A stretch of 64,000 bases of DNA from JAJPHF01 sp035293805. Lineage in GTDB: Bacteria > Chloroflexota > UBA6077 > JAJPHF01. The stretch is taken from contig DATGMD010000092.1 of the NCBI GenBank assembly GCA_035293805.1, positions 14,638 through 78,637 of the forward strand, read 5' to 3'. Position 1 is the stretch's first letter. Each line of letters opens with the position of its first letter. Shown here one piece after another: positions 9,854 through 18,525 of the stretch. The notes under the pieces were generated by a model. The model saw nothing but the letters and a program-made list of their open reading frames with translations. It was not told the DNA's origin and made no database searches. The position numbers and the translations under genes are program-made.

Positions 9854-10006
9854 CTCCCCGTCCGTTTCTCCCTCGTGCAGCACGGCGGTGAGCAGGACCG
9901 CTCTCAAGCGGACAGCTCGAGAGCAGTTCAATGTAAGGCGTCGCGGCCGCCGCGGTCCAGGGTTTCGGACGGGCTAGGCGTGGAGATCTCGTGGATGTGG
10001 CCCGGC

Positions 10007-12112
10007 CTACCCGCCGCTCGAGGGCGACGCGCTGGCGACCGCGCAATCGTAGAGCGTCGGCGGGGCGCCCGGCCCGAAGTAGCCCAGAGGCCGGGCAGCC
10101 GCGTTGGCTGGTGGCGCGACGTTCTCGCGGGTCGGCTGCGCGGCGCGCTGGCCTTCGGCTGGGCGCGGCTGCCAGGCCGTAGCCGGCAGTGCCGTGCAGT
10201 GGTCCTGCACCCAAGCGACCAGCGGCTGCTGCCGGTCGCGGTCGCCCAGTGGCCCGCGGCCGGCGCGCTCCCCGCGGGCCGGGAAGAGCGCGTAGCGGAC
10301 CTCCCCGGCGGCCACGCGCGCCGCGAACTCGTCCGCCGTCAGGATCGGATCGGCGCCGCTAAAGCCGCCGACTGCCATCACGGGCGCTCCTGTGGCGAGG
10401 ATAAGAGGCGCTGCCGCGTTCGCGTTGAGGGTTGCCGCCAGGAACGCCGCGTCGTCGCGGTGCGCCACGAGGTAGGCGGCCGCGTCCGCCGTCGGCGCGA
10501 ACGCTCGGCCGCGCCGCGCCCCGGCCGTCGGGTCCGCCAGAGGCCGAGGACCCATGCCTGCCCAGGCAGGGGCGCTGGCCCAGACCGCCGGCGCCGCGAG
10601 CAGCGCCAGCAGGCCCGCCGTGCCCGCCAGCGCCGGCAGCCAGCCCGGCTGCCGGCGCGCCCACGGCCTCCAGCGCCCAAGAGCCAGCGCCGCCAGGCTG
10701 GCGAGCGCGAGGCCGGCGATCCACGGCGTGAGCCGCGCGCTCCAGTCCGGGAAGCTGGCCAGCAAGGCTAGCTCGCCGACGGCGCTGCTGCTGAGGATGA
10801 GCGGCAGCAGCCAGCCCGCGCGCCGCCCCGCACGGTACGCCTGCCAGCTCAGGGCGAGCCCTACGCCGCCCAGCGCCGCGCTGGCGGGAGCCAGCATGAC
10901 GAGGTAATAGGGCTGGAACTGGCGCGTGAGGCTGAAGAAGGCGCCGACCGAGAGCAGCCATACGCCCCAGAGCAGGGCGCTGGCCCGGGCCAACGGCCGG
11001 CCGGGCGCCCGCCGCAGGTCAGAGGCAATCGCCGCGAGGCTGAACAGGGCGAGCGGGAGCAGCCAGCCGATCTGGCTGCCGAGCGGTTGAGTGAACAGGC
11101 GCAGCGGTCCGGGCGCGCCGATCCCGAAGGCGCCGAAGCCCCGGTCGCCGAAGGCCGCGCCGGGGGCGTCGGACGCCGCGCCGGGCGCCGCCAGCGGGGC
11201 GACGCGGGGCGCCGGCGGCACATTCGCGCCCAGTGCCATTGGGCCGCCGAACAGCGGCACCCCGGGCAGCACGCGGCTCAAGCCGTTGTGCCACACGATT
11301 AGCTCCAGGACCGAGTTGTGCTCGCTGGACCCGACATACGGCCGCGCAGCCGGTGGCGTCAGGTCCACGGCTACCGCCCAGGATAGCGACACGGCTAGCA
11401 GCACGGCGGTCGCGGCGGCGAGGTGCAGCAGGCGCGCGGGCCAGCGCCGCGGGCCGGCGACCAGGTACACGAGGTACAGCGCCGGCAGCACCAGGTATGC
11501 TTCGAGCATCTTGACGTTGAAGCCGACGCCGGCGACGGCCGCCGCGCCGAACAGCCAGCGCGGCCATCCCGTCTCGACGGCCCGGAGGGTCGCCCCGGCG
11601 GCGAGCAGCACGACGAGGACGAGCAGACTGTCGATCGTGTTGTTGCGGCTCGTGGCCACGCTGATCGGCGTCAGGGTGAGGAGCAGCGCGGCCAGGAAGC
11701 CGGCGAGCGGGCCGAAGGCGCGCTGCACGAGGTAGTAGAGCAACCCCACGGCGGCGACGCCGGCCAACGCTTCGGGCAGCAGTAGGGCGAGGCCACTGAA
11801 GCCGAGCAGTTTGGCGCTGAGTGCTTGCGCCCAGAAGCCCAGTGGCGGCTTGTCTACACTGACGAAGCCGCCGGGATCGAAGGCGGCGAAGAAGAAGTTG
11901 TGCCAGCTCGCGAGCATGCTGCGGACGGTGGCCGCGTAGTACAGGTTGCCGTAGCCTTCCTGATCCAGGCGGTAGCCGGCGAGCGCCGCCGCGAGCAGCA
12001 GTGGCCCCAGCGCGACGGCGTGCTGCCACCACGCGGTCCCGGCGCGAACCGTCAGCAGCGGGACGGACAGCCGAGCGGCAGGCTTGCGCAGGCGGTGCGG
12101 AATGGCCAGCAT
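10007..12112 (-). CDS. Glycosyltransferase family 39-like membrane protein (YkcB/ArnT type)
   Basis: Polyprenyl-phosphate-sugar-dependent glycosyltransferase of 701 residues with about a dozen membrane segments. Family hallmarks are the early acidic loop YRLDQEGYGNLYYAATVRSM, then FVSVDKPPLGFWAQ and SRNNTIDSLLVL, as in the YkcB branch of the PMT/ArnT superfamily. The C-terminal part is an extracytoplasmic domain with VMAVGGFSGADPILT. It probably modifies a cell-envelope glycan or protein; the acceptor is not predictable. A TATATT box lies about 20 bases upstream of the start (12132-12137, minus strand), without a clear -35. It appears to stand alone between the peptidase and the lyase pair. 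Confidence 0.88.
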   Translation of the reverse strand: MLAIPHRLRKPAARLSVPLLTVRAGTAWWQHAVALGPLLLAAALAGYRLDQEGYGNLYYAATVRSMLASWHNFFFAAFDPGGFVSVDKPPLGFWAQALSAKLLGFSGLALLLPEALAGVAAVGLLYYLVQRAFGPLAGFLAALLLTLTPISVATSRNNTIDSLLVLVVLLAAGATLRAVETGWPRWLFGAAAVAGVGFNVKMLEAYLVLPALYLVYLVAGPRRWPARLLHLAAATAVLLAVSLSWAVAVDLTPPAARPYVGSSEHNSVLELIVWHNGLSRVLPGVPLFGGPMALGANVPPAPRVAPLAAPGAASDAPGAAFGDRGFGAFGIGAPGPLRLFTQPLGSQIGWLLPLALFSLAAIASDLRRAPGRPLARASALLWGVWLLSVGAFFSLTRQFQPYYLVMLAPASAALGGVGLALSWQAYRAGRRAGWLLPLILSSSAVGELALLASFPDWSARLTPWIAGLALASLAALALGRWRPWARRQPGWLPALAGTAGLLALLAAPAVWASAPAWAGMGPRPLADPTAGARRGRAFAPTADAAAYLVAHRDDAAFLAATLNANAAAPLILATGAPVMAVGGFSGADPILTADEFAARVAAGEVRYALFPARGERAGRGPLGDRDRQQPLVAWVQDHCTALPATAWQPRPAEGQRAAQPTRENVAPPANAAARPLGYFGPGAPPTLYDCAVASASPSSGG

Positions 12113-12226
12113 GCAGGTACTCGCCGGTGGTAATATAGCTGCTCCTACCGTAGCCGCGGCGAGTTAACAGCTGACGGAGACGATGTGAAGATACTGTGCA
12201 CGGGGCAGGCTGCGGCTTCCACCCCC

Positions 12227-13174
12227 CTAGTGGTGGCCGAAGGTGGCCTCGTAGTCGCGGCGCAGCTCGGCGGGCAGGTAGCGCTCCTCGAGCTGTACCA
12301 CGAAGTCGTCGCCCAGCAGCGTGTCGGCGGTGGGGCGGCCCCAGCGGCTCTGGCCGCCCTTGCCGCGCCATGTGTCCATCGCCGCGGGGCCCTGCTCGCG
12401 AAAGTCGTGCAGGAAGTCCCAGGCCGCCTGCGCGGCGACCGACGCGACGATGGCCGGGAAGATGACGACGGCCGGGCCTAGCTCGCGCCACTCGTCGAGT
12501 GTCGGCGTCGGCGGCGCGCCGTAATACGACACCATCACCGGTCCGGGCACGCGCCGGCACACCTCACGGATCTCCTCGCGGGTGTTCATGCTGTTCATCC
12601 AGACGATGTCCACGCCGCCCTCTTGCAGGTACGTGGTTGCTCGCTCGATCGCCCCCTCAAAGGAACCGCCCTCCGCACCGATCAGGTCGCAGCGGGCGCA
12701 GATCACGAAGTCGGGGTCCAGCGCGTCGCGGGCGGCGACCGCCGCCCGGTATTTGCCGATCGCCTCCTCGACGGAGATGCAGCGCCGCCCCGCGTGCTTG
12801 CCCGACTTCTTCGGTGCCTCCTGGTCCTCCAGGTGCAGCCCGGCCACGCCCGCTCGGACGTACTCCTGCACGGTGAAGTAGACGCCGACGGCGTTGCCGA
12901 AGCCGGTATCGGCGTCCACGAAGATCGGGATGCTGCAGCGGGCGGCCAGGTGGCGCGCGTGGTCCACCATGTCGCGCAGGCCCATGATGCCCACGTCCGG
13001 GAGGCCGTACAGGAAGGCGGCGGTCTGCGAGCCGGCCAAGAAGAACGCCTCGCAGCCCGTCGCCTCGGCCATGCGCGCGAAGTATGGGCTGAAGCCGCCC
13101 GGCATGACGAGCGGCTCCGGCCGCCGGATGAGCGCGCGCAGCTGCGTCGTCGCGCGAGTTGGGCTGTCGTTCAT
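12227..13174 (-). CDS. Isocitrate lyase/PEP mutase superfamily protein, paralogue 1
   Basis: Cytosolic TIM-barrel enzyme of 315 residues that makes or breaks C-C or C-P bonds next to a carboxylate. The metal site is visible as FVDADTGFGN (Asp87, Asp89) and LEDQ (Glu116, Asp117). The catalytic loop, KKCGH in isocitrate lyase, reads KKSGKHAGRR (Lys122-Arg131), so the usual Cys is Ser and true isocitrate or methylisocitrate lyase activity is unlikely. Start chosen at 13174 with GAGGGAG seven bases upstream. It lies 144 bases downstream of a close paralogue and behind a binding-lipoprotein gene, so the three may form one operon. The substrate could be an oxaloacetate- or malate-like acid. Confidence 0.9.
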   Translation of the reverse strand: MNDSPTRATTQLRALIRRPEPLVMPGGFSPYFARMAEATGCEAFFLAGSQTAAFLYGLPDVGIMGLRDMVDHARHLAARCSIPIFVDADTGFGNAVGVYFTVQEYVRAGVAGLHLEDQEAPKKSGKHAGRRCISVEEAIGKYRAAVAARDALDPDFVICARCDLIGAEGGSFEGAIERATTYLQEGGVDIVWMNSMNTREEIREVCRRVPGPVMVSYYGAPPTPTLDEWRELGPAVVIFPAIVASVAAQAAWDFLHDFREQGPAAMDTWRGKGGQSRWGRPTADTLLGDDFVVQLEERYLPAELRRDYEATFGHH

Positions 13175-13318
13175 CGTTTCTCCCTCGCGTTCGTCGCTTC
13201 TGCCCATGCCGCCGCCAATTAGCGGCCGAGAAGCGTAGGGCCGGGGCTCGTTCCCTGCCGCCCAGCGTCCATGACCTCCGTTGTCCGGCGGGATACAGGA
13301 CCACCCTCGTTTCGGCGC

Positions 13319-14275
13319 CTAAGACGACGGCCGGTCCACGTAGCCGAACGTGCCCTGGTAGTCGCGCTGCAGCTCGCCGGGCAGGTAGCGGTCCTCTAGC
13401 TCCCGGATCTGCGCGTTGCCGACGAGCAGGCCGCGGTCGGCGACGCCCCAGTGGCTCGCCTGCGCCCGCTGGCGCGACTCCGCCAGCGCTGCCGTCCCGC
13501 GCGCTCTGAAGTCGTGCAGGAGGTCCCAGGTGGCTTGCAGCGCGGCGCTGGTAGTGAGCGCGGGGAAAATGACCGCCGCCGCGCCCAGCTGCGCCCACTC
13601 CTCCAGCGTCGGGCCGGGTGGTGGGCCGCCGTACACCGGCAGCACCGGGGCCGGGATGCGGCGGCAGGCCTCGGCGATCTGCTCGCGACTCTGGATGGTG
13701 TTCAGCCAGACCATGTCGGCGTGCCCCTGCTCGACGTAGGCGATGCAGCGCTCCACCGCGCCGTCGAAGGTGCCGCCCTCGGCGCCGATGAGGTCGCAGC
13801 GGGCGCAGATCACGAAGTCCGGGTCGAGCGCATCGCGGGCGGCGACAGCCGCCTGGTACTTGCCGATCGCTTCGTCGACGGAGATGCAGCGGCGGCCGGC
13901 CGTCGTGCCCGACTTCTTCGGGGCCTCCTGGTCCTCGATGTGCAGCCCGGCGGCGCCCGCCCGCACGTACTCCTGCACGGTGAAGTAGACGCCGACGGCG
14001 TTGCCAAAGCCCGTATCGGCGTCCACGAAGATCGGGATGCTACAGCGGGCGGCCACGTGGCGCGCGTGGTCCACCATGTCGCGCAGGCCCATGATGCCCA
14101 CGTCGGGCAGACCGTACAGGAACGCCGAGGTCTGGGAGCCGGCGAGGAAGAAGGCGTCGAAGCCCGCTAGCTCCGTCATCTTGGCGAACAGCGGACTGAA
14201 GCCGCCGGGGATCAGCAGCGGCTCCGGGCGCCGCAACAGCTCGCGGAAGCGCGTGGTCATGCGCTGCTGGGCCAT
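13319..14275 (-). CDS. Isocitrate lyase/PEP mutase superfamily protein, paralogue 2
   Basis: A 318-residue tandem paralogue of the next gene, with long identical stretches such as the metal loop FVDADTGFGNAVGVYFTVQE. It has the same Cys-to-Ser change in the catalytic loop (KKSGTTAGRR, Ser122). The paralogues diverge mainly after residue 190 and at the C-terminus, where the substrate lid packs in this family, so different substrates are plausible. The start at 14275 has GGAGGAGA about ten bases upstream. It follows the binding lipoprotein at 14355-15434 by 79 bases. Whether the products form a mixed tetramer is open. Confidence 0.9.
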   Translation of the reverse strand: MAQQRMTTRFRELLRRPEPLLIPGGFSPLFAKMTELAGFDAFFLAGSQTSAFLYGLPDVGIMGLRDMVDHARHVAARCSIPIFVDADTGFGNAVGVYFTVQEYVRAGAAGLHIEDQEAPKKSGTTAGRRCISVDEAIGKYQAAVAARDALDPDFVICARCDLIGAEGGTFDGAVERCIAYVEQGHADMVWLNTIQSREQIAEACRRIPAPVLPVYGGPPPGPTLEEWAQLGAAAVIFPALTTSAALQATWDLLHDFRARGTAALAESRQRAQASHWGVADRGLLVGNAQIRELEDRYLPGELQRDYQGTFGYVDRPSS

Positions 14276-14354
14276 CCGTCCTGTCTCCTCCGTTCGCCGG
14301 CCTGCAGCCCGGCGGGTGAACGCCGGCGCGCCTCTCGCCCGAGGGCGAGCGCCG

Positions 14355-15434
14355 CTATGGGAGCCGCGCGAGCGCCGCGTCGAGATAGTGATAGTCCACG
14401 AATTGAGCGAGGTCGACGCGAGTAGGGACCAGCCCCTCGCGCACCCAGAAGTCCTGCTGGCGATTCAGGTCATCCAGGTCGATGCGCCCGTTCGGTACGA
14501 GATCGGCCGCGGTGGACTGCGCGATCGCATCCGCCGGGACGTGCGTCCAGCGGCTCAGAATCTCAATGACCTCGGGCTCGACGACGCGGTTGTTCTGGAG
14601 CGCCGCGCGGTAGTCGCGCAGCCCTTTCAGGTAGGCGACCAGGAACCGCACCCCGACCTCGGCGGCGCGGGCGCGCATGCTGGGCCCGATGACCAGCGTG
14701 CTCCCGCTGAGTTTGCCCAGCACGTCGTTGCTGCTGCGGATGCGCCTGCCGATGCCGCTGCGCTCGATCGGCAGCGGATCGGAGACCGCACCGGCGTCTA
14801 CCGCCCCGTTCGCGAGCGCGGCCGGCAGGTCACTATTGGTCAGGCGCTGGATTTCGACCTCCTGTAGACTCACCCCTTCTTTCGGTAGCATGTTGCGCAG
14901 CGCGTAATCGATCGGCGAGCCCTCGACGTTGAAGCTCACTCGCCGGCCCCGCAAATCGGCGACGGAGCGCACCTCGCCGCTATCGAGCAGCGGTTGGCGC
15001 ACGAGCAGGATCGTCTCCGCGTACGACGTGGCCGCGATGCCTGTGAGAGCGACGCCTCGGGCCAGCGCGTTGAAATAGCTTGGGCTCGGCGGTGACTGGG
15101 TCATGTCGAGCTGGCCGGCCGAGGTGGGCGCCACGGCCAACGCGCCGGAGTCGAAGGGCGTATAGTCGAGCTCGATACCCTGCTCGGCAAAATAGCCCCG
15201 ATCATTCGCCAGGTATAACGGCGCCCCGGTTAGAATCGGATTGGAGCCATACTTGATTACTTGACGGGCCGGCGCCGCAGGCGGAGCGGCCCCCGCTGCC
15301 GCGCCACTAGCCGCATTGGCATCCGTCGCCCCGACGGCGGAGGGTGCTGGGGCAGATGATCGCGCCGCGTCGCTGCCGCCCGAGCAGGCCGCGAGAAGCA
15401 CGACCACTAGCAAGCACGTCGCGCGGGCTACCAT
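14355..15434 (-). CDS. NMT1/SsuA-type solute-binding lipoprotein (SBP1)
   Basis: Extracytoplasmic ligand-binding protein of 359 residues. Start chosen at 15434 (AGGAAGG upstream), giving a lipoprotein signal with lipobox LLAAC, lipidated Cys17, and an Ala/Pro linker of about 40 residues. Family marks are YFAEQGIELDYTPFDSGA, FNALARGV and the C-terminal block RIDLDDLNRQQDFWVREGLV. The family binds sulfonates, nitrate, taurine, pyrimidines or aromatic acids for ABC importers, but no permease or ATPase gene is near. It leads the minus-strand group with the two lyases. It is most like SBP5 at 48706, sharing the RIDLDDLNRQQDFW block, so the two ligands may be related. Confidence 0.92.
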   Translation of the reverse strand: MVARATCLLVVVLLAACSGGSDAARSSAPAPSAVGATDANAASGAAAGAAPPAAPARQVIKYGSNPILTGAPLYLANDRGYFAEQGIELDYTPFDSGALAVAPTSAGQLDMTQSPPSPSYFNALARGVALTGIAATSYAETILLVRQPLLDSGEVRSVADLRGRRVSFNVEGSPIDYALRNMLPKEGVSLQEVEIQRLTNSDLPAALANGAVDAGAVSDPLPIERSGIGRRIRSSNDVLGKLSGSTLVIGPSMRARAAEVGVRFLVAYLKGLRDYRAALQNNRVVEPEVIEILSRWTHVPADAIAQSTAADLVPNGRIDLDDLNRQQDFWVREGLVPTRVDLAQFVDYHYLDAALARLP

Positions 15435-15661
15435 ATCAGTCCTTCCTAACAGGGGCACGTGGATCAACGGCTGAGAGGTCGGGAATGCCACCGTCCCGGC
15501 TTGACCACCCGCGTCGTCGGCATTGTGGCAGCGGACCGCGCGGCACGTCAAACGGAGTCTCGCGCGTCTACCGGTGCCCCCGGCAGGTCGCTCGGATGCG
15601 CTGGGCGCTTGCGGGGGCTGGGGCGCCGGGCAGATACTGCAAGAGAGCAGGAGGTGCGGCT

Positions 15662-16726
15662 ATGGCGCGTGAGGTCGCGGTTATCGATTGTGACGGCCAT
15701 CTGGTTGAGTCGGTCGCCGAGTTCGCGGAGTACATGGACCCGATGGTTCGCGCAAACGCGCTGACCCCGCTTCGCAACCGCCAGGGCGTGTTCCCGTCGC
15801 TCGACGGCTTCCACTACCCGACCAGCGAGCGGCAAGAGGACGAGAGCGAGGCCAAGGTGCGGGCGAGCAGCCACCGCGCCGGCTCGGGCGAGGACGTGCT
15901 GGCGTTCCTGGAGCAGGCGGAGATCGAGCACACCGTCCTGTATCCTAGCGAGGGGCTGGCCGTGGGCAACATCGGCGTACCGGAGTACGCCGTGCGCCTG
16001 TGCCGCGCGTACAACGACTACGTGGCCGACCGCTTCCGCCGGCTGAGCCCCCGGATCCATCCGGCAGCGCTCATCCCCATGCAGGATCCCAAGGAGGCGG
16101 TGGCCGAGCTGCGGCGCGCGGTGAAGGAGCTAAACCTGACGGGCGCCATGCTGCCCTCGACCGGCCTGCCGCTGCACCTGGCGCACGAGTATTACTGGCC
16201 GGTGTACGAGGAGGCGGCGCGGCTGGGCTGCCCGCTCGGCGTGCATGGCGGCGCGAACCGCGACATCTGCCACCTCGACACGTTCTCCAACCGTCTGGGC
16301 GCGCGCCTGCTGTGGCACCCCATGCCGCTGATGGTGGCGCTCGTCGCCTTCATCTACCACGGCCTGTTCGACCGCCTGCCCGACCTGCGCGTGAGCTTCC
16401 TGGAGGGCGGCGCGGCCTGGACGGTGCCCGTCTTCGAGCGCATGGAGCGCGACAGCGAGTTCTTCGCCGGCGCGAAGCGCAAGCTGCCCGACTACCTGAC
16501 GAGCGGCCAGATCCTCATCGGCTGCGAGGGCAACGACGACAGCCTGCCCTACCTGGCCAAGCGCGTGGGCATCGAGGCGTTCGCCTACTCCTCCGACTAC
16601 CCGCACGAGGTGGACCTGCCCGGCGCCCGCCGCATGATCGCCGAGACGCTGGATAACTCCGCGCTCACGCGCGAGGAGCAAGCCGCCGTGCTCGGCGGCA
16701 ACGCGCGCCGCTTCTTCCGTCTGTGA
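15662..16726 (+). CDS. Amidohydrolase-2 family metal-dependent hydrolase/decarboxylase
   Basis: TIM-barrel enzyme of 354 residues of the ACMSD / gamma-resorcylate decarboxylase superfamily, which removes CO2 from aromatic acids or hydrolyses C-N or lactone bonds. The N-terminal metal signature is VIDCDGHLVES (D-x-D-x-H-x-x-E form); later come GVHGGANRD, a WHPMPLM helix, EGGAAW and SSDYPH, whose Asp is the usual catalytic/metal residue. ATG 15662 is preceded by AGGAGGTG; the open frame extends upstream but has no better start. It is divergent from SBP1, with 227 bases between. The substrate is unknown; the region's other enzymes suggest an aromatic carboxylate. Confidence 0.9.
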   Translation: MAREVAVIDCDGHLVESVAEFAEYMDPMVRANALTPLRNRQGVFPSLDGFHYPTSERQEDESEAKVRASSHRAGSGEDVLAFLEQAEIEHTVLYPSEGLAVGNIGVPEYAVRLCRAYNDYVADRFRRLSPRIHPAALIPMQDPKEAVAELRRAVKELNLTGAMLPSTGLPLHLAHEYYWPVYEEAARLGCPLGVHGGANRDICHLDTFSNRLGARLLWHPMPLMVALVAFIYHGLFDRLPDLRVSFLEGGAAWTVPVFERMERDSEFFAGAKRKLPDYLTSGQILIGCEGNDDSLPYLAKRVGIEAFAYSSDYPHEVDLPGARRMIAETLDNSALTREEQAAVLGGNARRFFRL

Positions 16727-16759
16727 GCGCCGCGCCGATTCGCCGCTAGAGGTGCTACC

Positions 16760-17002
16760 GTGATCGCGCGAGACGACGTCCACCAACTGCTCGACGAGCT
16801 GCCCGACGACATCCTGCCCGAGGTCGCGCGCTACCTCGCGGCCCTGCGCGACGACCCGCTGGCGCGCCTGCTCCTCACCGCCCCGATCGACGACGAGCCC
16901 GAGACCGACGAGGAGCGCGCCGCGGTGCGGGAGGCGCGTGAGGAGGCTGCACGCGTTGGCTATGTTGCCGACGAGGATCTGGATCGTGAGCTAGGCTGGT
17001 GA
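16760..17002 (+). CDS. Antitoxin-like protein of a ParE/RelE pair
   Basis: Acidic 80-residue protein (MIARDDVHQLLDELPDDILPEV, then a Glu-rich tail) of the type often seen before RelE/ParE toxins in genomes of this kind. Its stop overlaps the toxin's GTG start by four bases (GTGA), so translation is coupled. It starts 33 bases after the amidohydrolase. It has an LLDELPDDxLPEVxRYL helix rather than a clear ribbon-helix-helix. I assign the antitoxin role mainly from the partner gene. Confidence 0.75.
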   Translation: MIARDDVHQLLDELPDDILPEVARYLAALRDDPLARLLLTAPIDDEPETDEERAAVREAREEAARVGYVADEDLDRELGW

Positions 17003-17256
17003 GCTGGAGAATCGAATGGACTCCCGCCGCCATCCGCGATTTACGTCACATGGATCGTCAGGTAGCCGAACGCGTGCGAACTGCTGTGCGGCGTCTCGCC
17101 GAAACGCAATACGGTGACGTGATCCGGCTCACCTCAACTGAGCCCGAGTGGCGGCTGCGCGTCGGCGACTGGCGCGTGCGCTTCGTCTACGACTTCGAGC
17201 ACCGGGTCATCCGCGTGCTGCGCGTTCGGCCGCGCGGTCGCGCGTACCGCGACTGA
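16999..17256 (+). CDS. ParE/RelE-superfamily toxin
   Basis: Basic 85-residue protein with the RelE/ParE pattern: WRIEWTPAAIRDLRHMDRQV at the start, LTSTEPEWRLRVGDWRVRFVYD in the middle and VIRVLRVRPRGRAYRD at the end. RelE members cleave mRNA on the ribosome and ParE members poison gyrase; the sequence alone does not separate them. GTG start, with four bases of overlap with the antitoxin. It converges on the acyl-CoA dehydrogenase at 17281, only 24 bases away. Confidence 0.88.
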   Translation: MSWRIEWTPAAIRDLRHMDRQVAERVRTAVRRLAETQYGDVIRLTSTEPEWRLRVGDWRVRFVYDFEHRVIRVLRVRPRGRAYRD

Positions 17257-17280
17257 TCGGGATGCGGCCGCGGCTGAGGA

Positions 17281-18441
17281 TCAGGCGCCGCGGGGGAGCC
17301 CCAGGCCCTGCAGCGCGATCGCGTTGAGCTGCATCTCCATCGTGCCGCCGCCCAGGTGGTGGAACAGCGCGGCGCGGTAAAGCTGCTCGGCCAGGCCGTC
17401 GAGCGGCGCTTCCGGCCCCTGCACCAGCCCGTCCAGCCCCAGCACGTCCACCACCAGGTTCGCCATGTGGAGCTGCAGGTCCGAGGCGAGCACCTTCACC
17501 ATCGACGAGCGCGCCAGGTCGGGCAGCGCCTGGTCCTGCATCCACGCCACGCGGTAGCCCATCCAGCGCGCGGCGTGGAGCTGCGCCACTAGGTCGGCGA
17601 AGCGGTCCTTGTGCGCCTGCGCCACCGGCTGCCCCGCCGCCTCGCGCTCGGCCATGTAGGCCGCCAGGTCGTCGGCCGTGCGCATCACGGCGCCCACGCT
17701 GGCGATGCCCGAGCGCTCGAAACCCAGCGTAGTGAGGACGTGCTTCCAGCCCTCGTTCTGCTGGCCCATCAGCCGCTCTTTCGGGACGACCACCTCGTCC
17801 AGATAGGTCTCGTTCACGCGCCAGCCGCCGAGCGTGTGCAGCGGCCGCAGCGAGATGCCGGGGCTGTTCATGTCGATGAGCAGGAGGCTGATGCCGTGGT
17901 ACTTCGGCGCGCTCGGATCGGTGCGCACGGCGAACATGCCCATGTCGGCCAGATGCGCGCCGCTGGTGAACACCTTCTGGCCCGTCACGACGAAGTGGTC
18001 GCCCTTGTCGACGGCGCGCATCTGCAGCGCCGCCGCGTCGGACCCCGACCCCGGCTCGGTCAGCCCCCAGCAGCAGGTCAGCTCGCCGCGGGCGATGCGC
18101 GGCAAGAACTCCGCCTTCTGCTGCGCCGTGCCGTAGGTCACGATCGACTCGCCCACGAACACCACCGAGCCCGTGTAGCGGCCGATGCGAGCGCGCGCGT
18201 AGTTCATCTCCTCGTAGAAGATGCACATGTCCACGCGGCTGCGCTCCTGGCCGCCGTACTCGCGTGGCCACTGCATGCCGATCCAGCCGCGCTCGGCGAT
18301 CCTGTGGTAGAGGGTTGGATCGTGGTCCTCGTGGCCCACGCCGATGAGCGACCGCATCTGCTCGTCCGCGACCGCCGCGCGGCAGAAGGCGCGCACCTCC
18401 TGGCGGAACTGCTCTTGCTCGGGGGTAAACGAGAAGTCCAT
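17281..18441 (-). CDS. Acyl-CoA dehydrogenase (FadE-type), ACAD-A
   Basis: FAD-dependent acyl-CoA alpha,beta-dehydrogenase of 386 residues. It begins MDFSFTPEQEQFRQEVRAF; the start is 18441 with GGGGAGGAGG seven bases upstream. The FAD/acyl-binding segment CCWGLTEPGSGSDAAALQM and the C-terminal HHLGGGTMEMQLNAIALQGL are both typical. With the neighbour ACAD-B it resembles the paired dehydrogenases that act as hetero-oligomers on bulky side-chain or aromatic acyl-CoAs. Both lie downstream of the FerA/FerB-like genes, so saturation or desaturation of a phenylpropanoyl-CoA side chain is a reasonable guess. Confidence 0.93.
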   Translation of the reverse strand: MDFSFTPEQEQFRQEVRAFCRAAVADEQMRSLIGVGHEDHDPTLYHRIAERGWIGMQWPREYGGQERSRVDMCIFYEEMNYARARIGRYTGSVVFVGESIVTYGTAQQKAEFLPRIARGELTCCWGLTEPGSGSDAAALQMRAVDKGDHFVVTGQKVFTSGAHLADMGMFAVRTDPSAPKYHGISLLLIDMNSPGISLRPLHTLGGWRVNETYLDEVVVPKERLMGQQNEGWKHVLTTLGFERSGIASVGAVMRTADDLAAYMAEREAAGQPVAQAHKDRFADLVAQLHAARWMGYRVAWMQDQALPDLARSSMVKVLASDLQLHMANLVVDVLGLDGLVQGPEAPLDGLAEQLYRAALFHHLGGGTMEMQLNAIALQGLGLPRGA

Positions 18442-18468
18442 GCGCGGCCTCCTCCCCGTCCGTGACTC

Positions 18469-18511
18469 CGCGGTTGATGGTGTCATCCATCGGATGACAC
18501 CATCAACCGCG
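18469..18511. repeat. Perfect 20-bp inverted repeat, 3-base loop
   Basis: Arms 18469-18488 and 18492-18511 are exactly complementary around the loop ATC. The hairpin begins 14 bases after the stop of ACAD-B and ends 27 bases before the ATG of ACAD-A. No T-run follows on the minus strand, so it is not a classical intrinsic terminator. It could be a U-less terminator, an RNA-processing or mRNA-stability element, or an operator. Confidence 0.95.
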
Positions 18512-18525
18512 CGTCTACAAGCTTC

